A stretch of 64,000 nucleotides of DNA from Eucommia ulmoides (lineage: Eukaryota; Streptophyta; Magnoliopsida; Garryales; Eucommiaceae). The stretch spans positions 25,569,712 to 25,633,711 of the forward strand of contig CM028335.1 in assembly GCA_016647705.1 (NCBI GenBank), in the 5' to 3' direction. Shown here piece by piece: positions 48,782 through 60,697 of the stretch. Every line of letters begins with the position of its first letter. Positions within the stretch are counted from its first letter, which is position 1. A program made the position numbers and the translations under genes. A model generated the notes under the pieces. The model was not told the DNA's origin. It was given only the letters and a program-made list of their open reading frames with translations, and ran no database searches.

Positions 48782-48784
48782 TTA

Positions 48785-49488
48785 GGTGGCGTTTGGTAAC
48801 CGTTTCTGTTTCTATTCCAGCAGTGGGATGGGAATGGGATGGTATGGGATGAGAATTTTGTTTTCTTTTTGGGAGTAGAATCGCGTTTGGTAACGATAAT
48901 TTTTTTTTTTGTTTTGGGAAGGGAATTGTGTTTGGTAACGATTTTATCCTAAAATCTTTTTTTTTCTTTTTTTTCTTTTCTGTTTTGGCCGGCCGGCGGT
49001 GCTCCGGCGCCGGCGTTGCTCCGTCGACGCTCGGCCAGCGCTCCGGCAACGGCCGCCGACGTTTCTCCGGTGTCGGAGACGGCGGTGCCTCCTACCGGCG
49101 ATGACCGGACGGCGGTGGCGCCGGCGACGCCGGCTAGAAGAAAATGGCGCCGTCACCGGCGACTGCTGGAAGTGGCCGAAAAATTTCCGGCCGGACGGTG
49201 ACCGGCAACGGTCGCCGGAGACGGTGGCCGCCGCCGCCGCCGACGGTGGTCGGCGGCGGCGGCGGGCGGTGGTCGGCCGGTAGGTGAATAGTGACCATGG
49301 GTTTTGGGAATGGAATGGGAATAATGAGAAAACTTTTTTTGTTTCTCATTTCTTAAGAAAAAAGTGGGCACAATTCTCAAATGGGAATGAAATAGAAACG
49401 GAAACAAAAATTACCAAACGCTATTCCCAAACAGAATTCCCAAAAATCTGAGAATGGAATGAGATGGAAATGGTTACCAAACGGGGCC
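48785..49488 (-). mobile_element. PIF/Harbinger-type MITE with GC-rich core (copy 2)
   Basis: This is the same family as 19578-20243 in opposite orientation, flanked by TTA (48782-48784 and 49489-49491). The ends are GGTGGCGTTTGGTAACC and GGTTACCAAACGGGGCC. The CGCCGG-rich centre (48985-49280) is somewhat longer than in copy 1. There is no transposase. Confidence 0.87.
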
Positions 49489-49491
49489 TTA

Positions 49492-51963
49492 TTTGTTCAT
49501 TTATTTGTTAAGGAACCATCCATTATTGTTTGGGATTTTACGAAAGATTTTTCAACCGTTTGTACACCATTTTTAATCTTTGTTATTTTTGTTTTTTTTT
49601 AACTAAAAATAATCAATTTAAATATCAAAATAAAGAGTATGAAATGTAGATTAAAATAGTATAATCTTCATGAATTTAATCTATTATGAATGTTGACAAA
49701 ATTAGTTTGTTTGCTTATATTTATTTGTATAGTTGTTGAGTTATTATAAAGTGACGTTGACCATTTTTAGTGAACGTTTAGTTTTTATTTTTTTAACTAA
49801 AAATAATCAATATCCCTATCAAGTGAAGGACATAAAATACAGATTAAAATAGTATAATTTTCATAAATTTAATTCATTTTGAACCGTCACAAAAATAATT
49901 TTTTTTATGGATATTTATTTTTTGGTAGTTTGTTTAACCACTTTTTACGTAACCATATAATGGTCCGAAAATGGGAACATTAAAATTTAAACAACCTTTA
50001 AGAAAGTTTTATGTACTAAGATAACTTTATTAAAGGATTTTTTTACTAACATTATCATTTAGAAATATTTTTATTTTTATTTTTATTTTCACAAAAATAA
50101 TTGAAATTTGGAATTTCTTAAAAGGAAAAATCAGACATAATTGCGCTGTGATGATCTTCATGAGTATAGCAGAATAATTTGACAAATTTCATATAGTTAA
50201 TTTGTAATTAAACTCGATTGCAATCTACATTTAATTATTGTTCTAAAAATTCCATGGAAGGTATCAACAGCAAAGATGTGGCAGCCACATCTAAGTAGGT
50301 AGTTAACTCATTATTTTCTTTTAAATAATTCGATCTTGATGTTTACTTGTTTGTACTCTAAAATTGTTATGCATTCATATTTTACTCTAATTATTTTTAT
50401 TAATTCAATAAAATAAAGCAGTTATTCAAATAGTTGTGATGATTTTTGTTTTCTAATGTATTACTAATAAAAAATTTATGTTTTAAAAAAATTATTTAAA
50501 TAAACTAAGCTACTTAATTTTTCACATTTTTCAAAAATAATTTTTGAATATGTTTTCGACATTATTCTGATTTTTTTTTTAAACTATAAAACAAATGAAA
50601 TCTAAAATTATTTTTCACTTTTTCTTTTATTTTTTTCGATTTTTTTTATACAAAATAAATAAAAATATTTTTTATTAGATACTCCTCATAAGCAGTAGAT
50701 TCTATAAATATGTACATGAGGTAGTGAACATTTATTTAGTAAAAAATTGTTTGTTAAATAGTGCTTAAGTTTCCTTGAACTGTAACTCTTAGATGTCATT
50801 TAAGTTAGAACTAATGTCATTCCCTGTTTTCAAAAAAAATCAAAAAAAAAAAAAAAACCCAAAACAAAACAGCCAAAGTCATTTCCATAATAACTCATCA
50901 ATTATTAAAATAAACATTAACAAAGAAAAACCAATTTATGAAGATTAAATTCATAAAAATTAAATAATTTTAATGAATGTTTTGTTTTAAGTTTTTTTTT
51001 TTTTTTTTTATCTAAGTATTTATTAAAATTTTAAAACCTCCATTATAATCTATTAATGCTTTTCTGTTTTATTTGATAATTATTACGACATTTTTCAGTT
51101 TTTATTTTTTGTGTTTATCATCACTTATTGCATTTAATTATTATTTTGTAACTCCTATATTTTTTACACTATGTAAAGGGCAGTGACTATTATTTGAAGG
51201 ACATAGAAATCATCCAAAGAGTTCTTCTTCTTCTTAGTCATATACTTCTATATTACTTTTAAGGTCAATTAGATAAAGATGGTTCATTAGTTTTCCAATA
51301 AACGTGAATCTCGAGATGACGTACTTGTGAGTAACGTTTTATCGTAGAGTAGCCATTACTGTCAGAAGCTTCACGTAGTGAGATAATCTTTACTTTAGGA
51401 ATACGACTATTCGTGCTTCCTTGAACTCTTAGGCTAGTTAAATTTTCCATACTTAGTTTATTACTTATATTTTTGAGAAGTTTATTACTTATACTCTTGT
51501 GATAGATCTTGTGATAGATTTTGATATTTTTAAATTATTAGCTAATATTTATTTAAATTATTTTCAAATTATGTTATTTAACAATGTAAAGTGATGAATG
51601 TGTGTTATATTTTAGAAACTTGATTGTTTTGAGATAAAATGGCTTCAAAATTTGTTAAAAAATTATTTCTTTAAAGAAGCAAAAGTTTTTTTTTCAAAGT
51701 GTTATTTGCCCGTTAGTATATTTCATCAAGTGTTGTTTCTATTTTTTAGTTATATTTCAATTTAATTTCTTCCCTTTATCTTTTCAATCTTGAATGACAA
51801 AAATTGATAATGTTTATAATTATATAAATTAAGAACGAAATGATTTATTATTTATTAAATTTGTGAATTGAGTTTCTATATTTACAAAACTTTCAAATCG
51901 ATTCTTAAAGGAGGTATATAAAAAAATGTGAATTTTTTTTAGGAAAAATCAGTGAAAAGTCTC
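49492..51963. other. AT-rich intergenic DNA
   Basis: Long A and T tracts and no coding signal on either strand. No tRNA-like fold, array or terminal repeat was recognised. Confidence 0.5.
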
Positions 51964-52600
51964 TTTTTTTAAGTCTAATTGGTGAAAAGTCTTTTTGTGT
52001 TATTAAGTTTTGATTTAGTCCTTTAAGTTAAATTTTATTTGTGCTTTAGTCTCGTATTGCAGGAATTGTAGGGATTATAGAGAGTCTTTTAGTAAATACA
52101 TTCAGTTTTTATAGTGAATTCTGTTACATGTAACTAATGTTAGTTACAATTTCATAATTGTCACTTTTCACACATATTTAACTATTTTTAGTTACATTTA
52201 CTTATATAGTATTAGTTATATGTTACAATTACATATATATGTATAATATTTTGTGACGTAACTGAAAAAATATCAAATTTTTTAGTTACATATCAGAGAC
52301 ATGTAAGTAAAAAGTAACATATTACTGAAACATGTAACTGAAAAATATCAAACTTTTTAGTTAAATATCAAAACATGTAATTAAAAAGTTACATATTATT
52401 AGAACATGTAACTGAAAGAAAAAAAAAATTAGTTACCTGTAATTAATACAGTAATATTACACACAAAATAGGTACATGTAACTGGTGCATGCCTATCATG
52501 TGAGCAAGGTTTCATCATTTTTAAAATAAATGAGACTAAATCAAATTTTTTTTACCTCATGTAGGATTTTTGACCAATTAAAGCTTAAATGGAGGACCTC
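51964..52600. repeat. Possible old MITE with ACATGTAACT repeats
   Basis: The left edge TTTAAGTCTAATTGGTGAAAA and the right edge, in reverse complement ATTTAAGCTTTAATTGGTCAA, are similar, and TTTTGATTTAGTCC / TTTGATTTAGTCTC follow inside on each side. The interior (52120-52480) holds many ACATGTAACTGAAA-like words separated by TTAGTTACAT. No clear target duplication was found. Confidence 0.4.
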
Positions 52601-52665
52601 CTACCCATTCTCCCCATTTTTTTTACTACTTTGTGATTTGTTTAAATAGTGTTTTTTTTTTTTTT

Positions 52666-52666
52666 A

Positions 52667-52716
<50 letters not shown>
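52666..52716. repeat. (ATT)n microsatellite
   Basis: About 17 units of ATT/TTA follow a T-tract. Confidence 0.95.
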
Positions 52717-52799
52717 CATTGTTCATATTTCTTATGTACATGTTTGTGCTTAATCATTACAGAGTGATAAATTAGTTTCTCAATAGCCTTTTGTATCTA

Positions 52800-54285
52800 T
52801 ATATCATTGTCGTGACTCGTTTAGATGAAATTGACAGTGTTAAACATGAAACAATTAGTGGGCAATACTTTCGTAGATGGAAAAATAATTTCGTTATTGG
52901 CTTATCGTACTAGGTTTAATATCAATCAGAGATGATTCACCTTCTTGTCAAGAAATATCTTCTTCTTCTTGACTCATTATACCTGAATAAATCAATTACC
53001 TTTGTCTTAATAGAATCCTTAGTGCTTTGTCTAATCATCTTTATGATATTTATCAAAATTCAACCTCTTTTGTCAAAGATCTTTGAAAGATTTTAGAAGT
53101 TGAGTATGATATTGATGATGCTGAAATTAAGATATTTCATATCTCTATATTCAATAATTATAAAATATTTGACAAGTCCATAAGAGAGACCACATTCATA
53201 TGTTTAGATAATATTTAAGAGGCGTGAAAAATAATTGTACTATTATTAGTGAAGATTTTAAGATTTCATGACTTATAGATAAATTGTCACATTCTTTGTC
53301 TGACTTCGCCAAAACTCTTAGGCATAAGCACATTAAAGCGCATCTACAGTTTACCCAAAACTTTATGGGGGAGAGATTGTACTTACTGCATGTTTTATAT
53401 TCAATCCCATTACGACAATATATAATGAAAAATCCCTTTATGAAATTTGGAAAAATAGAAATTCAAATTTGAGAATCTTAAAAGTACAGGATTATTTAGA
53501 AAAGGTGGCTATACTTGAGACCGAGAGAAAATAGGACCTAAGAGAATATGCATTGTTTTCTTAGATTATGCACATGATTGTAGTGCAAATAGAATTTTAG
53601 TCATATATAGAGTCTCAAATTAGTGGTATTTATATAAATTGTATCGTTGAATCAAGAGATGCAAATTTTTTTAAAGATACATTTCTATATAAACTAGAAT
53701 TCCTACCCAATTAGTGAACATGGATTCTACCCTAACTTAAGACATATCTTCTACTAGCAATAGTCTTCCTGCCAAGATAGAATCAGATTTTTCTATATAG
53801 CTAAGACAAAGTAAGAGATATAGAGTTGAAAATAGTTTTGGGAAAAGATCTCTATACTTACTTTGTGGAAGGAGACCCAAAAATTTACAAGGAAACTCTA
53901 TTTTCAATAGATGCATCTTTTAGAAAAAGGAAATAAATAGTGAGATTGAATTAATCATGCAAAATAATACTTGAGAGTCAGTAGATTTGCCTCTACGAAA
54001 CAAAGCTGTAGCACTTGATACCCTATGTACGGAAGCATAATGGATTAAAGACTCACTGCTAGATCTACCATTAGTTTGTAAACCTATTATATCTATTTGT
54101 TATGACAATAGAGTTGTTATTGGCTTAATCAAACTAGCTCACACAAATAAGAAAATATGTAGACATATACAGGTAAGATACAAGTTTGTTAAGAGTATGT
54201 TGAGAAGAGATATAATATCACTAGATTTTATGATATCAGAAATTAACGTTGTTGATCATTTGACCAAAGGTCGATCAAGCTATGT
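52800..54285 (+). pseudogene. Ty1/copia polyprotein relic (gag-like start and RNase H end)
   Basis: The right part (about 54000-54285) reads as the end of a copia polyprotein, with residues such as EAEWIKDSLL, ICYDNRVVI, HIQVRYKFV and NVVDHLTKG, typical of copia RNase H and its tail. The left part near 52830 has gag-like residues SGQYFRRW. The middle of the polyprotein is missing, so the element is internally deleted. It is strongly decayed, with many breaks. No 5' LTR was identified. Confidence 0.7.
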
Positions 54286-54787
54286 GTTGGCCCAGTGAGC
54301 TACCCAAGAGGAGGGTGAATTGGGTAGTTATACAAAATTTAAACAAATTTCTTATCTGTCAATACTTATTAAATCAAATAATCAATTTATCCTAAATCAA
54401 TCATTTATCTTTATAACGCAACAAATAAGTGTATTTAATCTAGGTGCACACCCAAACAATAAAATATAAATAAAGTAAACAAACAGTACATAAGGATATA
54501 TCCTGATTCACCAAACTACTCTTAGCTAATCTAATCATCCGAGCCCTACGAAAATTCACACCCACTAAACCACTTGATCCCTTTACCAAGTAAGAACCAA
54601 ACCCTTACAATGATTCTTTTACCAGGCTCAGAATCAACATTTACAATTATCCTTTTTCCAAGCTAAGGAAGAACCTTATATTTTACCAGACTAAATACTA
54701 ACATAATTCTATTAAGGAGGAATCACCACCTAATCCTTTTTTTAAGCACAGGAATAATCTTATGTTTTTACCAAACTCAAGACTAAC
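54286..54787 (-). repeat. Copia-type LTR fragment, cut by the Athila-like insertion
   Basis: It starts TGTTGGCCC, then CTACCCAAGAGG and GTGAATTGGGT, which is the reverse complement of the end of the LTR at 32106-33062, so the piece is in minus orientation. Its right part resembles the right arm of the inverted repeat at 27650-28010. It stops at 54787 where the Athila-like LTR begins. Confidence 0.55.
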
Positions 54788-56213
54788 TGTACAAGAACAT
54801 TTTTCGCTCATGTCTGACTACTTGCAAGTGCATGAGGTCAAGTTTTAGTATAATGGATCTTTAAGATCGGATATCATTTCACTGGGAAAAGTGTTTGAAT
54901 AATTGAATACCGCAATTTGCATAGTCTTATATTATCCTGAAGGTTCCAGTAATGTTTTAAATTAAACTAATTAAAAACTAAGTTAAATTAAAAACTATTG
55001 GGTTAGTTCTAATTAAGATGATTACCTAGGGATTGATTTCATTCACTTAATACATGTTTAACTTCGTTTAGTTAATAATAACGGTGTTTATCCTATCCGA
55101 CAATCTCTGTATCTTAAACTCATTCACTCTCTTTCCCGAGTGTTTAGTGAATGAATATGTAACTTCGCGTTGACGCCGAAGTCCTCCTCGAATGTCTTTT
55201 CGAACACATAGTCACATGAGTCTTGACCCAACATCATAGATTACATACTTTCTAACGCCCTCCTGGGTCGTTAGAAAGTCGCGGTGTGTTTACCTTAATC
55301 CGAATCCAAGGTTACCACTCTCAAGTGTCAAACCTTGTTTTCTCAAAATCAACCCTAATACCTTAACAAGCATATTAAAATTGTAATAAACGGTAAACAC
55401 AATCGGATTTAGACAAACAACGGTTAAAGAAATATATATTCAATCAAACGTATATTTACATGAACTACATCGATCCCTAGATAATATTTATCTACCCTAC
55501 CATGATCTTAGCCATTGAAACTATAAAAACAAGAGGGATTCAATATCATTCACAATAAAATGTTAAGTTACAAAGAAAAAACGATCAAATCTTAAAGTGG
55601 AGTGATCCACTATCGCCAACGATCGATTCAAAAGTGTTTCCTTTTCTCCGATATGTGAATCTCCTCTCTGAGCTCTTCAAGAATGGCCCAAGATCACTTT
55701 CTAATGTTAGGGACGTTTTTTTGACAAATGGGGGGGAAATGGGATTAAATAGAAGATTTCAAAATATCTAAAAAAATAGTTATTTTCTGTACAGAGTCAC
55801 CGCCGCGGCGGTAGAGTCACCGTCGCGGCGGTGGATTCACCGCTAAGGCGGTTACTAACCACTGTGGCGGTGAAGACAATATTGAGCTCTTTGGACTTTC
55901 ACCACCTCGGCAGTGAAACTGGATTTTGGTTTACTGCACTTTCATCTCCTCGACGGTGAATGGCCACTGGGGTGATGGCTTCTGCACTATTTTCCTTGCA
56001 TCTCTACCACCTCGGTAGTGGGCTTGATGTCTTGAAACCTTATTTCTTCACTATTTTTTCACCGTTTCTCCACCGCTTCTCTCATTTATCACTTGGTTAT
56101 GTCCCTACACCTGATTTACATACAAACAAACAAAAACGACATAAAATATTACTAAAACACTCGAAAACTACCAACTTCGGCTTAGAAGTAGATAGGTATA
56201 TTTCAACCTATCA
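54788..56213 (-). repeat. 3' LTR of the Athila-like element
   Basis: On the minus strand it starts TGATAGGTTGAAATATACC at 56213 and ends TTCTTGTACA at 54788 (1426 bp). It contains seven dyad motifs (core CACCGCC-n-GGCGGTG, with centres such as GCG or CTCG) at 55798-55990. The flanking CTAAC (54783-54787) would be one copy of the target duplication; the other lies beyond the window. Confidence 0.88.
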
Positions 56214-57887
56214 AATACCCAAAAACTTGGAATTTTACTAGTCGTCGAGCAAACCACCCGAACACTAAATTAAACTAACTATATTAATTGACTAACTAAC
56301 TACTAAAAATGAATAAACATCAACAAACAAGAAGTAAGCGCATGGAAGTTCCAAGTTCAATCGAAGAAACCAAGTGGTTCTTCCCTCAACAGCCCTCAAT
56401 CAGATCAAGTTCAGGAAATAACACACACCACGTGGTGTTCTAGAATTTCAACACTCAATATCAATAAAAACCATTCTAGATCCATTTAAACTGTGTGTGT
56501 AAGAACTCATGTACATAATTATTTAAACACTGGATTGGATTATTCAATAGTTAAGCTCATGGCTTAAACCTTAAAGGATTTAGGAAAACCATACGCTTGA
56601 CTGGGCTCAACTATCCACTAATGTAGGTTTGGACATTCATAGAGATCAATAGGGCTTGGTTTGGATTTGGAGAACAACCAAAGGTATCACAGGAATAGAA
56701 AACAAAAAATCGTTATAATTGAACGATACCCGAGACACAAACGCTTGTCGCTATCTCTCTCTCGTAAACCCACATATTTAAAACACATCCCTGAACAATA
56801 ATTTAAGAACTTTGTATTCACTTGTCAAAAGTAATGAAAAAAAAAACTATATTCACATAGTGTTTTGTTTTTTAGCATAACATAACACACACCCAAACTT
56901 ATTCAAATTTGTACAATTTTAGGAGTGTGCAAAAAGAATTAAGAAAATGACATGTGAATACACTAATACCGAATCAATAAAAATTCGTTCGAAACCCGAC
57001 CACTCACTTCAAGTAGCATAAACTAATGCTAACTTGATTTCACTCAATTTGAAACTTAGGCTTAGCAACATTGGTTGAGAAAAATTTAATTGGATAGAGT
57101 ATTGATACGTATTTAGAATTGAAAAGATTATCGGCTTCGACAGAGGAATGAAGGATAAAATTTTCATGTTAGCTACAAAGGTTCAAGCGAAAAAATTGAA
57201 GGCTTAAATCATGCCTCCAGAATTACCTTACCTAGGATTCTGCCTCAAGTTTCTCCCAAATCAAGTTCTAGATTCTTTATTTCTGTCATGAACTTATTAC
57301 TGAATAATCGGCGTCAAATCGTTCAGATAATTATACATTGAGTCTATATGATCGTGCGATTTAGGATCAAAATATTTTTACCTAATCGACATGCCAAGCA
57401 CACAAAACACACCTGAATGGCATCGCCCACGACCTCGATATATAATTAGGGGATAATTTTCATCATCAGGAAATGACCCAGACGAACTTCACAACTAAAC
57501 ACACAAATACTACCTCATACATAAACATCTCTACATTAAATCTAAATACTAACATACATACACTAATATAAGCATTTCACATGCAAAAACATGGAATTTT
57601 AAATAAAACTTAACTATATGTTTAAAGTCTACAATATACATCTAAACTTCTACAAAGCGTAACTACGCATACATAAAACATTAAAATATAATACATCAAA
57701 AAATTGTTTCAAAAATTTTGTTCATCCTTTTCCACGAAAAACACAAATGGATGAACATCTCCCAAAATTTAAACGAGACAGCGTCCACACTGACTAAGTA
57801 ACAAACCCAATAATAGCATATAGCATTCATGTGAAACTATTGGGTTTGAACACATACCTAAGAGATAAGACGTAGAAGTCTCACCTC
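56214..57887 (-). other. Athila-like interior, 3' part without readable coding
   Basis: This lies between the 3' LTR and the ORF region. No protein of the gag-pol set can be recognised, which is why the element is called LARD-like. A purine-leaning stretch CAAGTTTTTGGGTATT precedes the LTR on the minus strand. Confidence 0.55.
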
Positions 57888-59081
57888 CTACTGTCCACCT
57901 GGGGAAGCGTTATCACCACCATTGTCGCGTTTGAAAGAAAATTGTGGTAGTTGCAAAAGGTGCGGCGACATTTGCGGCATAGGCGGATAAGCGCTCATGT
58001 CAATGCCGAGGCACTCGCAAATAAGCTGGTGGACTTGATCTTGATGACTTGAATACTGATCCAGGAAAGTCCTGAGCTCGGCAATTCGAAGATCCGTATT
58101 ATATTGTGCTTGGCGAAGAATGCCATTGTCGAGCCGGACATCATGGATCTCCTTATAAATCCTCTTTAAAGTGACCTCATCACGGGCTTTAGATGGCCCC
58201 GCTTCTTCCACTTCAGGACCTTAATCTTCTTGAGTTTCTGGGTCACTCGCCTCTTGCACTCCGGCTTTCCACATCCGATTTATTATAGCAAGATCGAGCG
58301 GAACTATTGGGGGGTAAGGGCTATCCTCGGTTACCAATACACCGGCTCGTCGAAAGAGGTCGGTCAAGAGTGATAGAAATAGAAGACCAGCCTTCGTTGT
58401 ATTGACGGCATGTAGAATTGAAGAGTAGATCAAGTAGCCAACATTTATCGGCTTATCCATTTGGATCGAATATAGCACCATGGCCCGGTCTTTGGAGACA
58501 TCCAATAAGTGAGGCGTCAGGAGAAGACTTCCGCAAATGAAATGGTACCATATCTTGGGGATTGGATTAATAAATTTAGCTACGAATGTGGAGAGACCCG
58601 GACCAGTGTGTGTCCACTGGATATTGCCTGAAGTGATGGCTCTGATTATAGTGTCCATGCTCGGGTCTTGGCCCCCATATGGTTCGTCAGTGGGTGGTTC
58701 CGGGGCTGCCAATCCTAAAAACTCATCGATGAACTCAGGACTGAAAGAGATGGGGCAAGGGTGGACCCTTGTTAGGTAGGCAGTGGCTTCAGTGACATTA
58801 TCATAGAACTCCTGCACTAGGGTCACCTCGCCTCGGGGTGGTGATTTACATAATTGTTCCCAACCGCGACTTCGAATTATAACTTGAAATTCCCCTGGGA
58901 GGCTATCTAATTGTCCAAATCCCCTTTATCGAATACATGTTCGTTTATGCTCGAAATGGTGGAAATGTTCCTCCATTTGTTTGGAAACAAAGCGGGCGGA
59001 ATCATAGTCTGCGGCGGCACCCCTGGTTTGAGAACTTGAACCTTCACCCCGTGCCCTCTTTGAAGTGGCTCTCTTAGTCAT
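57888..59081 (-). pseudogene. Putative plant transposon protein (Transposase_32-like) of the Athila-like element
   Basis: A coding region begins at the ATG at 59081 with MTKRATSKRARGEGSSSQT, a basic serine-rich start. Further on it shows EFYDNVTEATAYLTRVHP, FSPEFIDEFLGLA and WYHFICGSLLLTPH, then GYLIYSSI and GLLFLSLLTDLFRRAGV. These words recur in proteins annotated in many plant genomes as putative plant transposon protein, often found in Athila-type elements. The last part (from about 58211) is coiled-coil-like with LRTFLDQYSSHQDQVHQ. The function is unknown; a gag-like role is an inference. A few breaks are present. Confidence 0.72.
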
Positions 59082-60140
59082 AGTTCCTATCAATCACAAT
59101 CACAAAACATGGCACCCCAGTCATATGTGAACAATGGAAATTAATCCCCCTAATCAACACTGTCAAGAACAAGTCACAATCTCAATATACTCACACCAAT
59201 CACAACGGTTTCAACAAAATTTCAAAATGTAGCATGAAATTTTGTTACAATCTAACAATCCATAGAAACTTGTTTCATCAGCAAAAATAAAACCAAAATC
59301 CCTTAGAGAGTGAAAATCGCGAAAATGGGGGTTTAAGGGTTTAGGGCAAAATCCAAATTCAATGATTTTTGATATAACTATGCAAATCAACCAAAGATTT
59401 CAACAAATAGATGAAATGTAGGATCAAATATACTTACTTGTTGAAAAAATGCGGTCTAAACGATTGAAAATGGAGAAATCGCACCATTCGTTCCTTAAAC
59501 CCTAGGTTTTCGAAAATGGGGGAAACATTTGATTTTTGGAGGATGATTTATGGTGGAAATCACTAATTTTGTGCATGGAAGGATGAATTTGAGGGTTTGA
59601 AATGGATTGGAAGGATGGGAATAGAGAGATTTTGGAGTTTTAGGGAAGGTTGTGGCGGGTTAGAATGAGCGGGATGGTTTTAAACGAATAGAGGCTTCAC
59701 CGCCGTGGCGGTGGAGCGCTTTTTTAAAACCTAAACATTCTGTTGTTTCACCACCTCAGCAGTGAAGCACCTTTTTAAAAAATTAACATTCTGTTGTTTT
59801 ACCGCCTCAGCAGTGAAGTATTACGTTGAAAATTTGACATCCTGTATTTTTACCGTCTCGGCGATGAGCCTACTACTAGATTTTTATTATTTTTTCAAGT
59901 TTTCACACAAAGGCTCCACGCCATGAGCTTCCACTTTGCTTGTTCAACGATTTTAAGTGCAAAACACATCCCCGAGTATCATCACTCCTTAATTCACCTC
60001 CAAACACGTTCTGAGATCAATCCAGCCTCCAAAAAAAAGTAATTAGTAGCAAAAATCAGGCAAAACTTGATACCCTCAGTTTCATATCAAATTAATGTGC
60101 TTGATTTACCGTTCTTAGCTGGACTTAGCAAATTGCAAGA
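59082..60140 (-). other. Athila-like interior spacer with dyad motifs
   Basis: Non-coding. Four dyad motifs related to those in the LTRs lie at 59698-59865 (for example CACCGCCGTGGCGGTGG), between the two ORFs. Confidence 0.6.
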
Positions 60141-60443
60141 TTAGTCATCAACGAGGGAGATACTCTCCACAACTCGTTTTTCATTTTCGATATAGTGCTT
60201 GATCATTTCCTTATCACCTTCCAGTTCGACTGAACCGAAGGAAAATTTGCTTGATTCGAAATGGTTCGGACCACCCACAAAAGGTGTGCGGGCTTTAAGT
60301 ATGGCTTTTGGTACGTCTTTTGGTACAACTTCCATAGATAGGATGTAGTCTATCACGCCTTCCTGCATGGTTAAACATTTTTCACCAAAATCCCTCATAG
60401 ACAAGGAATTTGGGATAGTATGCTCCATTGGATCTATATTCAT
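60141..60443 (-). CDS. Unknown 100-residue ORF next to the Athila-like primer site
   Basis: The open frame runs from the ATG at 60443 and encodes an acidic protein starting MNIDPMEHTIPNSLSMRDFG and ending SISLVDD. I recognise no domain, signal peptide or membrane segment. It is the first frame after the primer-binding site, where gag would begin in a complete element, but no zinc knuckle or gag motif is visible. It may be element-specific or a chance survivor. Confidence 0.4.
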   Translation of the reverse strand: MNIDPMEHTIPNSLSMRDFGEKCLTMQEGVIDYILSMEVVPKDVPKAILKARTPFVGGPNHFESSKFSFGSVELEGDKEMIKHYIENEKRVVESISLVDD

Positions 60444-60672
60444 GGTATTGAAGTTGGCTTCTTTTTTTTCTCCTTATCTTTTTCAAGGTACGCTCGATCT
60501 CAGGATCAAGAGTCAAGAAGTCCAAGCTTCTTCTTCGTTGCATGAACTGTTTGATCACAACTAACGAAACAAATTAAAAAAAAAAATTAATTTAAAAGAA
60601 AATAAAACAAAAGAATATTCTGGATTAATATTCAACCATTTAGTCACAATATCAATCCATTTTGAAACACAC

Positions 60673-60697
60673 TTCCCCGTCAATGGCGCCAAAAACT
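60673..60697 (-). promoter_or_regulatory. Primer-binding site (tRNA-Asp type) of the Athila-like element
   Basis: On the minus strand the LTR end is followed by TTTTTGGCGCCATTGACGGG, close to TGGCGCCGTTGCCGGGGA, which is known from Athila elements and pairs with the 3' end of tRNA-Asp. It fixes the orientation of the element. Confidence 0.85.
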
